The position numbers were made by a program, and so were the translations under genes. The notes beneath the pieces were generated by a model that made no database searches, was not told the origin of the DNA, and worked only from the letters and a program-made list of their open reading frames with translations. This document shows, piece after piece, positions 1 through 10,850 of a stretch of 64,000 nucleotides of DNA. Each line of letters starts with the position of its first letter. The stretch's first letter is position 1. Location: assembly GCF_004379255.2 (NCBI RefSeq), contig NC_056047.1, positions 21,714,293 to 21,778,292 of the forward strand, read 5' to 3'. This DNA comes from Salvia splendens (lineage: Eukaryota; Streptophyta; Magnoliopsida; Lamiales; Lamiaceae).

Positions 1-180
1 TCCCTCATCAACGAGTCCAGAATGGCTGCAAGCTCCCAACACACTGATTAACGTTACTAGAGTAGGCGATACACCTCGTTTCACCATCTCCTGAAAGGTC
101 GCAAGCGCCTTTGATCCGAGCCCGTGAACTGCATAGCTTGAAATCATGGAATTCCAAGAAACAACATCCCTCTTATCCAT
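1..180 (-). CDS. PPR protein fragment (PLS class, CRR2-like), C-terminal side off the left edge
   Basis: Read on the minus strand from 180 down to the window edge, one frame is fully open and contains the motifs RDVVSWNSMISSY, ALATFQEMV and VLGACSHSGLVDEG. This spacing is typical of pentatricopeptide repeats of plant PLS-class organellar RNA-editing/processing proteins and looks closest to the CRR2-type sequence. Such proteins bind organellar transcripts; that role is family knowledge and not shown here. The fragment starts next to CAG-ATG at 178-183 and is bordered by a small repeat element (191-347). Only about 60 residues are visible, so it may be a pseudogene fragment, an exon of a chimeric transcript with the methyltransferase upstream on the same strand, or the edge of a gene continuing to the left. 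Confidence 0.7.
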   Translation of the reverse strand, partial: MDKRDVVSWNSMISSYAVHGLGSKALATFQEMVKRGVSPTLVTLISVLGACSHSGLVDEG

Positions 181-190
181 CTGCATAGCT

Positions 191-347
191 TTAAATGAGT
201 AATTCGGTTCCAATCGGTTCTGATAACCGAGTAGACACCTTAATTTTGGAACCGAACCGATAACCGAATTTGTCGGTTATCGGTTAACAGAGAAGTGTGA
301 TATTCGGTTCGGTCATCGGTTAACCGATGAACGAATTACCTGCCCTA
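191..347. mobile_element. small hAT-like MITE
   Basis: A 157-bp palindromic-looking segment rich in GGTTAACCG / AACCGAACCG words. The two ends are related in inverted orientation (AGTAATTCGGTTC on the left, AGGTAATTCGTTC as the reverse complement of the right). The flanks GCATAGCT (183-190) and GCACAGAT (348-355) agree at 6 of 8 positions, which fits a diverged 8-bp hAT target duplication. It lies between methyltransferase exon 11 and the PPR fragment. The exact ends are uncertain. Confidence 0.5.
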
Positions 348-413
348 GCACAGATAATGTAGTAGAGACTACGATTTCTGTTGTATGACGGCAACAGGCC
401 TCAAAGTACTAAC

Positions 414-3400
414 CTTCCATGTCTTAATACCAGGCCTTCGAGCAAGCTGGGGAAGCTCAGTGGATACATCAACAAGCTCGACTGTTCCTTTACATCGCCG
501 CAAAAGCTGAGGTGAACAGGACAATTATAAGATCCTAAGAAAGCATAAAACAGTTTCGAGTGGAAGGAGATATATAAAGTTCTAAGAGGAAAAATTGCAA
601 TAAATGAAATTATATTGATTAATAGTTTCCCCAAAGTCTCTTCTGACTATTCCTAACTCTTACTATTTGGCAAAAAAAGTCATCCATAGCTGTAGCTTAA
701 TATTGGGAATATCCCATCTGAACGAATGAACTATTTCCTACAAAAATTTGTAATTACCTCGGCAACTACGGCCTCATTCTCCATTGGGTTCATCGAGCAA
801 GTGGAATACACCATCCGTCCACCAACTTTGAGCAGTGCTAGACCTGAAATAATCACACGTCCGAAAAGTGTGAACCTTTGCTATTACACAAAACAGAAAA
901 AAATCTGCCAGGAACATTGTAACTAAAGTGCATTCATAAACACATGCAAAAAATGCAACCTACGATAATAACAACACTTCTTTAGTTCATTTTCAGTACT
1001 CATCATACAAGTAACTAAAAGCAAAATGGCATAATTAATATGTTGGACACCAACTAGCTAGCTTCTACTGATTTAAGGAAAAAATGAATGAGCTGCTGCT
1101 TTCTCATTTGGAATATTGCAAGTTACTGAGAAAGAGACCTCAAGTAAGAAAAAGGTACCTCGCATTGCAATCTGAACTTGTAGGCCAAAGAGACCATTAC
1201 CCATCCCTGCATTCCTGAAATGCAGAAGTGCACAGGAAGAAGTATGGTTAATAATAGGATATTGGAAGATGGAGAAGGAGAGTTAAATAATATTCTGAAA
1301 CAATTACCATTTCTTCCACATATCAGGAGCCTTGCGTAAAGTTCCATCACCACTACAAGGGACATCACACAAGACACGATCAAACTGAAGCTGACGAAGA
1401 GCAGGTCCGTTAATGTTTTCACCATTCTTGTGCAAATGGCAGCTTGGGAAGTTTTGTGCTTCATGATTTGTGACAATCAAGTTTGCAGTACACATTCTTT
1501 TTGTTTGGTGAATAAGAAGATTACATCTTTGAACATCCAAATCATTTGCTATGATCTATAACAGAAGCATAAGATAGGACATAATCAGAAAGAAGTAACA
1601 AAAAGAGACCACAACAACAACATTGTCCGATGATGAGTTCTAAACATACGTAGATGTGCATGGGTATTGGGTAACCCCATCCGTGTTAAGAGATCATGCC
1701 ACTACAAGAATGAAAAAAAAAAGGAATAATACCATTCCAGTGGGGAGAGTTCCAGGTTCAGTCAACTTGTATATCATCTCAAGCAACTGAAATGTTTTTG
1801 ACCCTGGTGCTGCACACACTGCATATCACATATAACAAATTGACAGTGTTTAGACACAGGAGATTCAACTGAGATGTATAACTGGTTTCGGCTAATGGTA
1901 GAATAGAGGCACCCTTTCGACAAAAGAAAGGATCCATAGATAGTTATGAAGTCATTGATGAAGCTTACTGTCAAGAACAAAATGATCTGGACGTACATCA
2001 AGGAACAGAGGAGGAACCTGTTATGATGTAAAATAATAGAATGAATGAGACAAATGTGATTCAAATATATCTATTACAAACTTCAACTGAAATTGCAACA
2101 GAAGAAATGAATATCATGAGGAGTGCCCACCATGCTCACGGCCTCCTGTCTCGTTATGTTTCCAATCTCATTTTCTAGCTTCAGAAACTCATGAAACCTG
2201 GCAAAGTTTATGTATAGAATACAGAAAAGGTCATAAAATGATAATCCTCAAAAGAACATCTAAGAATTCTTAAAAAGTTGATCTTCTCAGAATTTAGCAA
2301 TCAAAGATATTATAATTTGAAGAAGCAATAGAGGCTGGAAAGAAAATAATAAAATAAATGACCTTTAGAAACTAACTGTGCTCCCCCCATAGGCAGCGCA
2401 ATTTATGCACAATGCTAAATAGGTATAGGACGACCAAGATGTGAGAAGAAACATGATGTATATTGTTCATGAAAGGCTTGCAACAAATTAAAGATATGGA
2501 CAGAATTTGAAAAGTTTCACATCCAACTGTTCATTAATTCAACAAGCAGTTTTACAATAGGTCCCATACATTATTTACAATGAATAGGAATGCAAAAGCA
2601 GTCAATCAATCAAGCATGTCATCAATTATGCATTCATCAATAGATCCCTTATGCATTCATCAATAGATCCCTTATAATCTCAATATCTTGATATACAATG
2701 GAAGTACATCTCAAAGAACATACACAAAACTCATACAATTTACTAAGCAAAGTAATTTCTTCCTTCTCATGTTCATATCAATGTTTGTGCTGAAGCCATA
2801 GTTATCAATAATGTACACTGTTTTCCAACTTATATTCAAACAAAAGATATTCACAGTGCTGGAACCAAGATCAACTAAGTTAGCTAGGGAAGAGGCAAAT
2901 ATATTGACTCGCAGCAAAATAAACTGCATTCTCAGTTTTGTGTTTTAGAGTCCGGTATAAAACAGAGTGTAAATATTAAATAAAGAACTCACTGCTCAAG
3001 GGCTTGATTTTTTCTCAACTGGTTTCGAGAATAATATGACTGCCAAGCAAGATGATCAGGGTACCATGGCAATACCTCTATTGCATTCACTGCATTTCCA
3101 TCAGTATCCTGCATTGATAAAAAAACATGAGCATCCTTCAGTTCGTGATTATCTCTCTCCACTGGCAACTAAAAACCACGAACATATCAATCTACCTCTG
3201 CCGGAAGGGATTTCATGAAGTCATTCTCCAACCGGAACAGAATATCCTTATAAAACTGGCTACTGCAGAAATAGATCAAGAGTAAACAACTAAGCATATA
3301 ACCTGAAAACAGTTCTACATTAAGAGAAATGACTTGAAGATCAATTTCTTCAGATGAGAGCAAACAGAGATACATCAAGATTGTTAATGAAAGGCAGACA

Positions 3401-4217
3401 GATTGCATTCGCCATTACATAGTACTACACAACTACAGAGAAGTAGAGCTGGCCAGGGTGTCATTTACATCTGAAGTTAAGAGAATGGACAAATAGCTCA
3501 ACTTATTATCCTTCTCAAACTTTGTGGCATGTACTGTAACAACCACATCTAGATTTGGCAATCCATCTGTTGAAACACTTCAATTCAACACTATTTCAAA
3601 GCTAATTAAATCTATCAACCAAATGTATCATCAATCAAGAGCTTGGCAGCCAGGGACATAAATTGATATTTAAACCTAAATTAACACTCAACACAAAATA
3701 TTGTGCCAAAAGCATTGCATATGATAAATTAGAAACATCATTAACACCAATCCCTAGGTGAAAAACTCAAATTACGCTGCTTCGACTTCAAGCTACTCGA
3801 TTCCGCTAACACATAAAAACAACGAAGAACCTGGAATTAATTCTGAAAGCAGCAGGCAGCGGCGTCCTGAGAAACTTATTGAAGGTATCCCACTCTTCAG
3901 ATGATACAATTCCTTGCTCCTACAAATCAAACACACACCTAAATCAATCCGATTTTCAGCAATCCGAAAGGGGGAAAACAAAGCTAGAAACGACACTATT
4001 CATTCCGCCACAAAAATCTGATAATTACTTTGTAATACTCGTCGAAAGCGGGGTTCTGCGTCTTGAAGGGCTCCCAGTGTGATTTGGCGGCATTGTTGTT
4101 GTTGTTGTCAGCGGGCGAGTCGGTAGCAGAAGCGTCGGATTTGGAGCGCTTCCAGAGGTTCTCTCTGTTCTGGCTGAAGTGCTTTCGCTGAGTGCGAGAT
4201 CTTCCCCTTCCTCCCAT
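414..4217 (-). CDS. TRM4: tRNA (cytosine-5-)-methyltransferase, TRM4/NSUN2 type, first 11 exons (C-terminal part not seen)
   Basis: RNA m5C methyltransferase of the NSUN family, which uses S-adenosylmethionine to methylate cytosines in tRNA. Exons with clean GT-AG borders and consistent phases: 4217-4029, 3919-3831, 3262-3196, 3108-2993, 2197-2131, 2017-1969, 1818-1733, 1555-1308, 1214-1159, 843-758 and 506-414, giving 382 residues. The start [17 protein letters not shown] is a basic N-terminus usual for plant members. The SAM-binding motif CAAPGSKT is in exon 7, the motif IV segment [15 protein letters not shown] in exon 8, and YSTCSMNP with the second conserved cysteine in exon 10. The catalytic core is therefore complete and unbroken. 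Plant homologues run to roughly 800 residues, so about half is missing after exon 11. A short gap and then a PPR fragment follow on the same strand, so either a long intron runs off the window or the gene is truncated or fused. Confidence 0.9.
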
Positions 4218-4532
4218 ATTGTTTAATTGGATTGCTTGAATTCTGTGTTCAGTTTCAGTAGTTGGAAATGTGGCGCAGCTGCTGCTGCTGCTGCTTTTGA
4301 ATGGAGAAAGAAACTGCGCTCATTTTAGCGTTAGGGGAAGGAGACGCGGTTTAACTATTGGGCTTTTTTACTGGATTGGGCTCTGGCCCGAAAAGCAATT
4401 TAATTTGTAACGTGATATTTTGAGTTAGTGTCGGGTTAACTATTGGTATTTTTCACGAATTTTAAAATTGATCTAAAATATCACAAGTTTTACATTTTGT
4501 TTGTTACTCTATTTCCCAATCCAGCTAAATAT
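4218..4532. other. upstream region of the TRM4-like gene
   Basis: Probable 5' UTR and promoter of the minus-strand methyltransferase. It holds a short imperfect GCTGCT trinucleotide run near 4273-4296. I do not see a convincing TATA box. The part beyond 4400 is AT-rich without genes. Confidence 0.45.
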
Positions 4533-5060
4533 AGGGAACATTTATATGGTCTGCGAACTTTGCTAAGGTATTAATTTTGGTCCGTAACATTTGAAAATAT
4601 CTTTTGATATCCATTAACTACGATGTAATATTGTTTGAGTTATTTTTGTACTGTTTCAAACTTATTTTGGGCGAATAATATCCTCAAAACCATAAAGGGC
4701 ATTTCATGCATCTTAGAAGGCCAGTTCTAAAGTAGTTACACATTTATTTATTTCTATTTATACTGTTACTTAAGGTGAATGAGAAAATAAGAAGAAAAAA
4801 GAAATGAAAAAGGGAAAGAAAAGAGAAAAAAAAGGGAGAGAGCAAAGAAAATCAAAAATATAAATCAAATATTTTAATAAAAAAGAGTAAATACACTGAA
4901 ATGTCCTTCATGGGTTTGAGGGTAAAAGAAAGTTCCAAACAATGAAAAGTAGCTTAAACGATATTACATCTAAGTTAATGGAACTCAAAAGATATTTTCA
5001 AATGTCACGGACCAAAATTGATACATTGTCAAAGCTCGCAGACCAAAAATAATATTCCCT
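4533..5060. mobile_element. long inverted-repeat (foldback/MULE-like) MITE
   Basis: The left arm (about 4533-4720) and the right arm (about 4885-5060) are reverse complements with scattered differences. Shared words include TTTTGGTCCGT, CATTTGAAAATATCTTTTGA and ATTTCA near the inner ends, and the tips are AGGGAA/TTCCCT. The spacer of about 160 bp is purine-rich (AAAGAAAAGAGAAAAAAA). No reading frame. Arms of about 180 bp are far longer than in Stowaway or Tourist MITEs, so a Mutator-like or foldback origin is more likely. No clear target duplication was found. Confidence 0.75.
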
Positions 5061-5724
5061 CAATAAGATATCTTCAGCAAAAAACTCATTCTATATGGGC
5101 AACCGTGAAATGTTAATGATATTTTAGACCACTTTTTAAGTTCGTGACAAGTAGGATAAAAAACTACGTAAAAAACTATGTTTAATAATGCCAAATAAAA
5201 TAAAATAAAATAAAAGGAGTATAAATTAGTCGGATATAGTGATTAATCTGTCGTGACAAATAAAATGTCAGCTAAGCAAAATGTTTGAGGTTGTCACTTT
5301 AATAATGTATATTTAATTAAGATATTGATTTAAGAAATTTCCTCTGAGTTTAGTTGAATATAGTTTTTAACAAGTTTTTGTATTTAAATTTTCGTTATGT
5401 ATATTTAGCTGCAATGTGTACTTTTAAAAATTAATAAATTTTTCATATTTTAATTAAAGTATACATTTAATTATATTATATACTAATTATTAAATAAAAA
5501 TTTAAATAGTGAGCCCTATAAATAATGTAAGGCCCAAACTAAGAATCAAAGTATTGCACATGCTTTTATTGCTGATGCTTTTATTGCTGTAAGACGTGTA
5601 TCTTGCATGCCATACTAATATAATGAAACTCGATATATGATGTGAAAATAAAACGACAAAGACTCGTGTCCGTGATGTGCGCCGACAGCATGAGTCGCCG
5701 AGTCACCTTCCCGCTACTGGCTCA
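5061..5724. other. AT-rich intergenic DNA
   Basis: No credible gene or structured repeat seen on either strand. The sequence is AT-rich with simple TAAAA runs near 5197-5215. Confidence 0.5.
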
Positions 5725-7452
5725 GAGCATCCACAATGGATGTCCGATCTCACGCCCGATTGCCCGAGATCGGGCTCGGGTGTCGTCGGGCATCCATAGC
5801 AGAGATAGGGCATCTTCGGGCGTGACCGAAAGATTGGGCATCCATTGCAGCCCAGTGCCCGAGCCCGATCGGGCGCTTTTTCATTTTTTTATATATTTTT
5901 AAAACTTTTTAAACCCTAATTAAACCACTATAAAAATACCTAACTTTCTCTTCACTTCACACACTCTACCCCTCTCACTTTCTCTTCTCTTTTCTCATTT
6001 TCATACTTTCAAGAATGGATTCGAGCCAATTCCCAAACCCCCATAGTGTCGACGACGATATGCCGATGTTTGGCGGCGGTGGAGTTCACTCTGTAGGGTC
6101 CACTTTTGTTTCGGACTCTGAGTTCGATCAGTTCTTCAACACCGACGCGTATCGGGTTGAGGACATGAAGCCTAGTTGTGGGCAACCTCCTGCCCCTGAA
6201 CCGCCGAGGAGGATGAAGAAGATGGCGCGGAAGGAAAAGGCGCCATCCATCCCAGTCCCACTCCCATCCAACGCCCAACGAAGAGTACGCAACAGGGCGT
6301 ACTGACTACGAGTTGGAGGAGTACGTGAAGGTGGCTCAATGTTGGGTCGATATATCAGAGGATTCGATATACTCCAACAACCAGACTTCAGCTAGGATGT
6401 GGGATCGCATTGAGACCAGATACAACGAGGTGAAACCGAGTTGGGCGTACAAGCGGACCAAGGTTCAGCTTCGCAAGTGTTGGGATCGGATCAAGCTCCA
6501 CGTCAACAACTTCTCCTATATCTACAACAGGAACAAGGACGCAAGGGGCAGCGGTGAGAGCATGGAGGATGTCCTCAAGAAGTTGATGTCCGAGTACCAT
6601 TCGCAGTTCGGGCAGTTCAAGTTGTACAACGTTTGGCTGATCTTAAAGGACAAGGGGAAGTTCAACGGAGGGATATCGGTTGGATCCTCCTCAGCTGCGA
6701 AGCGGACGAAGAACACTGCCGCTGGCGGTTACACGAGCAGCGGCCCATCTCATGTGGATCTGAACGCTGAGCCGGAAGGGAGTTCCGGCACGCCTACGTC
6801 TACTTTTAGACGTCCCATTGGCACCAAGGCTGCCAATGCCCAAGCCAAAGGGAAGGCAAAGGCGGCCACGTCTAGATCGGCTCCCCCGCAGGCTGCGCCT
6901 CTTCCATCTACTCAGCTCGTGGCCTCCGCGATCGAGGAGTTCGGTGGTTTTCACGAGGTGGTTGAGTATATGTTTATACTTGACGCACAAAACAACCTTC
7001 ATACTGAATCCGATCTGGATGCCCGGCGGAGGACTGAGAGGATGATCAAGAACCTGAGCCAGAAGTTGAACTTAGATGACTACTTAAGTTTTTATTAATT
7101 TCGCAATGTGGTTTTTTTAAGTTTTTTAAAGTTTTTTTTTAAGTTTTTTAAAGTTTTTTTTTAAGTAATTTAGTAATTTAGTTTAGTAATATTTTTTTTT
7201 TACTAAATATGATGTAGTTTTTTTTTTAATTAAGTAATGTAGGTGTTTTTTCAAATTTGTAATGTTTAATATAATATATTTTGGTATTTTATTAATTAAC
7301 AAAAAAAATAAAAAAATAATAATATTAAAAATTAAAAGCAAATTGAGTTTAATTGATAGGGCACCCACTAGGGCTAAACCATTGCAGAAAGAAGGGGCAT
7401 GCTGATGTGGCAACCACTAGGGCTTCCACTAGGGCATCCATTGTGGATGCTC
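5725..7452 (+). mobile_element. PIF/Harbinger-type element carrying only a Myb-like gene
   Basis: Ends are a perfect 18-bp inverted repeat, GAGCATCCACAATGGATG on the left and its reverse complement on the right (7435-7452). A 3-bp direct repeat TCA flanks it (5722-5724 and 7453-7455), the size made by PIF/Harbinger transposases, although TTA/TAA is more usual. The 1728-bp body has a TATA-like CTATAAAAAT near 5930, a Myb/SANT-like reading region (6015-7098) and a T-rich tail. No transposase sequence was seen, so it depends on a transposase supplied elsewhere. Confidence 0.8.
6015..7098 (+). pseudogene. Harbinger Myb/SANT-like accessory protein gene, frameshifted
   Basis: Two open segments in different frames (6015-6305 and about 6265-7098) together resemble the plant Harbinger ORF1-type protein with a Myb/trihelix-like DNA-binding region and a NAM-associated C-terminal region. 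Plant databases often mislabel such proteins glutathione S-transferase T3-like. The first segment starts with MDSSQFPNPH; the second has EEYVKVAQCWVDISEDS, MWDRIETRYNE, LRKCWDRIK and YNVWLILKDKGKFNGG. The frame change falls between about 6250 and 6280, where the second frame already reads EEYATGRTDY before the first frame stops. A Ser/Thr/Ala-rich linker follows, then a C-terminal helix ending NLDDYLSFY. In two-gene Harbinger elements this protein helps the transposase bind the element ends (family knowledge). The frameshift suggests loss of function, unless it is spliced out. Confidence 0.75.
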
Positions 7453-7458
7453 TCATAA

Positions 7459-7716
7459 GACCATCTTCAACCATTTACACCAAACTTAAATTCATTTTTG
7501 AGTATACGTCACACCAAAAAGTAGTTTTACTCCAATCATTTATACCAAATTCAAAATTTACACCAGTTTTGATTTTTTGTCTCACATTTTTTTTTGCAGT
7601 AACACCATATTTGGTGTTGTTTCACAAAAAACACTAAAAATGGGTTTGAGTTTGGTGTATAGTTGGAGAAGATTTCTATACCAAAACTCATTTTTAGAGT
7701 ATGGTTGGAGATGGTC
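7459..7716. mobile_element. Tourist/Harbinger-type MITE, 258 bp
   Basis: Terminal inverted repeats GACCATCTTCAACCAT and ATGGTTGGAGATGGTC differ at one of 16 positions. Both sides carry the 3-bp target TAA (7456-7458 and 7717-7719). No coding potential. It abuts the TCA duplication of the larger Harbinger element, with no bases between the two duplications. Confidence 0.85.
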
Positions 7717-8620
7717 TAACTCCTAACGTCAAGGTTGTCATAAGACAAAATTGAATTAGTAATTTTGTTTAAAAAAGACTGTTCCATATTATTACTCGCA
7801 AAGCTGTTACATTTTTTATTTAATAATGACCGCTGATATCACTTCATTTTTTTATAATTTTATATTCATGATTATCCTAAATATCTTCATATATGTTTTT
7901 GTTTATCATATTTAAATGAAGAAATTACAAAATATTAAAAATGATAATATTATCTAGATAATGTTGAATATGGAATGAAGAAAATAAGATTAAATAAAAT
8001 GCGGCGTGTAGAAGAGAAGTTGTCACCAATAAACTTTAATACTAAACGAAGATGTCACTATTCTTGCCAAATCAATGAGGGAAAGGTGTCTAACAAAGAT
8101 TAGTTCCAATTTAAACGGCTATTAAACGATTAATAAAGAAAAAAAAGGAAACGACTTTAATGATTAATTATAAGAGATAAAATTAGTTTGCAATGTTACT
8201 TCACCTTTGAATTACGACTTGTCCACATCAACTGCCAATTCTCTTATATTAAACTTTGTTGCATTCTTGTTTTATTTAAACCACCGATTGATGAACTATA
8301 TTACATTTCCTTCCACTTTCTTAGCCAATGACAAGATTTGTTACACTTACAACTAAAAAGGTATTGATGGACAAGTTTGTGGATTCCATGGTGTCATACA
8401 TTGAGGAGTATTTGAAGACCTTTTCCATTGGCAACACCAAATCCATTATAATATGTTACCAATCTTGATCATATAGAAATTAAATAAACTTGTGATGGCA
8501 ACCTGATATATGAACTTATACATTTATTATTAGAAGATGGCAACCTCTCTTTTTGTTTGTACAATAAACTAGTGGCTCATAACCTTAACCACAAAGTGGT
8601 AGTATTATCCAAGTTGAAGA
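7717..8620. other. intergenic DNA downstream of the SnRK2 gene
   Basis: AT-rich, no supported gene or repeat. The 3' UTR of the minus-strand kinase gene probably occupies its right end, but no clear poly(A) signal can be assigned. Confidence 0.5.
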
Positions 8621-10521
8621 TCACATTGCACACACAAAATCCCCACTTGTCTCTACCTCATCTATATCTTCATCGGTGTCGATGTCATCGAGATCCATGC
8701 TCCCTTCGAGTACCAGACCGCCCGGTTTAGGGGCGTCGGAAGTTCTCGTAGCTTCTTGTATGGCTGTCAATGCCTCTTCAATACTTTGAGTAGAGTAGTT
8801 GTCTGAATTTATCATCTCCAAATTAGCTTCTTCTCCTTCCATGAATTCAATTGGAAGGTTCTTTAGAAACCAAGGGTGTTTCTTTATTTCTGGAATGGTT
8901 ATTCTCTGTTTCAAAACATCATCAACAATGTTAGCCAAATGGTTAACTTATATTTCAAAAGATATGTTATAACTCAATGTCTCACCTCGGTTATCAGAAC
9001 AACGGGTATGTAGTATATAGACTAAATTAGCTCTTTTTCCTAACAGGCTAGCTTTTTGGACTGAGTTCTCATGTTTGGTTTGTATTAAGATAGGTGGATG
9101 ACATTACCTTTTCAGGATCAGAAACAAATATTCGAGATAAAAGATGTTTGCATTCGTTGGAGATTCTGACGTAGTCGGGGATGGAATAATGGACGTTGAG
9201 TATGCGCTGTCGAGAAAGAATCAAACATGTCAATTGTGAGATTTAGATCCAACAAAAATGAGAGTATAAACTCACATTTATTGTTTTCTTGAAATTCCTT
9301 GGATCATCAGGATCTTCAAATGGATATGCACCAACTAGCATCACATATAGTGTAACACCACATGACCAAACATCTGCAATCTAATTGGACCAAAGTAGGT
9401 AAAACAACACAATCACAACTCACAAGAGACAAAGCTACTAGGAAAAAACAAGTGTTAAGACATGAATGCAAACCTTGCCGTCGTATTCTTTCGTCGACAA
9501 CACCTCAGGCGCGATATAAGCTGGCGTTCCGACCGTCGACTTAGGTTGAGAATGCAACACAGCCGACTACAAATATAGAAAACACACATTACATTACAAT
9601 CAAGAAAAATTACATTCTTCGAAATATGTGATTATGTAAAAACGAAACTACCTTAGAATAACCGAAGTCACATATCTTGAGGCGGGGCGCCGGGCTCCCA
9701 TCCAACAATGTGTTTTCAAGCTTGAGATCTCTATGGCAAATTTGCTGCATTTTTTTTAGTAAAAAAATGATCAAAATATCATGTATCCAAAAAGCCAAAA
9801 AGTTATGAATACACTCTGTTTTTACCATGGAATGGCAACAACTGACTCCAGATATCAGCTGTTGGAAGAAAAATCTTGCCTAAATACACCCAAAAATGTT
9901 AGTCAAGAAAGCTATTTACAACACACAAATTTGTTGATTCATAAAAGCAAGAGTTGTGTAGATAAAGAAAGCGCGAAGCTAGACTATTTATACCTCGTCT
10001 TCACTGAATCTCCCGGCATTGCATATTCGCTCGAAGAGCTCTCCTCCCGCTGCGTATTCCATTACTATGGCTAGATGGGTTGGAGTCAGCAATACCTGAA
10101 AAATGAGCAACCTTTGTTTTCAATTTGAAATTCTTTCTAACTCTGTTTTCCTCTGTTTCTAGATTGTGTGTGTGTGTTTTCAGACAAAAAAAATTTGAGT
10201 TTATTACTACCTCTTTAAATCTGATAATATTGGGGTGTCTGAGTGACCTATGATTCATGATTTCCCTCTGAACATGCTCATCAATCTACATAAAGAAAAG
10301 AGTCACAACTTAAAATAAACATCAAATTTAAAGAGCTAAACAAGAAAAAACTTGCATAGTATTTTTTTATAAAACACACACACACACACACTTACCTTTT
10401 TACCCCTTTCAATGTACTTAACAGCAAAGAGCTCACCACTCCATTTATCCTTCACAAGCTTAGCCACACCAAAATTCCCAGATCCCAAATCCTTCAAAAT
10501 ATCATATCTTTCCATTTCCAT
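8621..10521 (-). CDS. SnRK2: SnRK2 protein kinase, SnRK2.7/2.8-like
   Basis: Plant-specific Ser/Thr kinase of the SNF1-related group 2, acting in osmotic-stress and ABA signalling in cytoplasm and nucleus. Nine exons, all phase 0 with GT-AG ends: 10521-10396, 10285-10211, 10095-9994, 9879-9826, 9744-9652, 9566-9474, 9380-9276, 9206-9108 and 8905-8621, giving 343 residues, the normal family length. Visible motifs in order: glycine loop GSGNFG and AVKYIERG (exon 1), [14 protein letters not shown] (exon 3), catalytic HRDLKLEN and DFGYSK (exon 5), [13 protein letters not shown] (exon 6), [11 protein letters not shown] (exon 7). The tail has the SnRK2 box region, then the acidic stretch [16 protein letters not shown] and the end SGDFVCAM, which favours the SnRK2.7/2.8 subgroup over the SnRK2.2/2.3/2.6 subgroup. 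ATG codons at 10521 and 10515 are both possible starts; the second, MERYD, matches the family better. Intron 1 has a CA microsatellite (about 10376-10391). No breaks seen. Confidence 0.95.
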
Positions 10522-10850
10522 TTATTGCATGAAAAAATACTGAATTCACAAGGAAAAAAAAAGAAGAGAGAAATATATATATCACTTCTTGTTTGTGTAA
10601 ACCATCTTTGTGGAATGATCAAAGAGTCTGAATTCTTGCAAACTGGAAATTCCTAAGTTAGGTTCAATGATGCCTCATTTTATACTATATATTGGGATAT
10701 GGAAATGGATGGGAGACACGTGGCGGGATGCTAGTGGATGGAATTTATTTACAGTTTGACTTAGGCCCAATTTTTTTCATTAAAAAGGTCTTAACTCCTA
10801 AGCTTAGCTGACGTGGATTTTGCTATCCACGTAAATAAGTTAGTTAACAA
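10522..10850 (-). promoter_or_regulatory. SnRK2 promoter with TATA and ABRE/G-box motifs
   Basis: Upstream of the minus-strand kinase lie a TATA-like stretch (about 10678-10690), a CACGTGGC G-box/ABRE at 10717-10724 and an inverted ACGTGG (10811-10816) / CCACGT (10827-10832) pair. ACGT cores bind bZIP factors such as ABF/AREB in ABA responses. Function is inferred from motifs only. Confidence 0.55.

Noticed and set aside
1..414. PPR fragment as a normal C-terminal part of the methyltransferase
   Set aside because: TRM4/NSUN2 proteins have no PPR region; the join can only be chimera, capture or separate gene, so it is listed apart.
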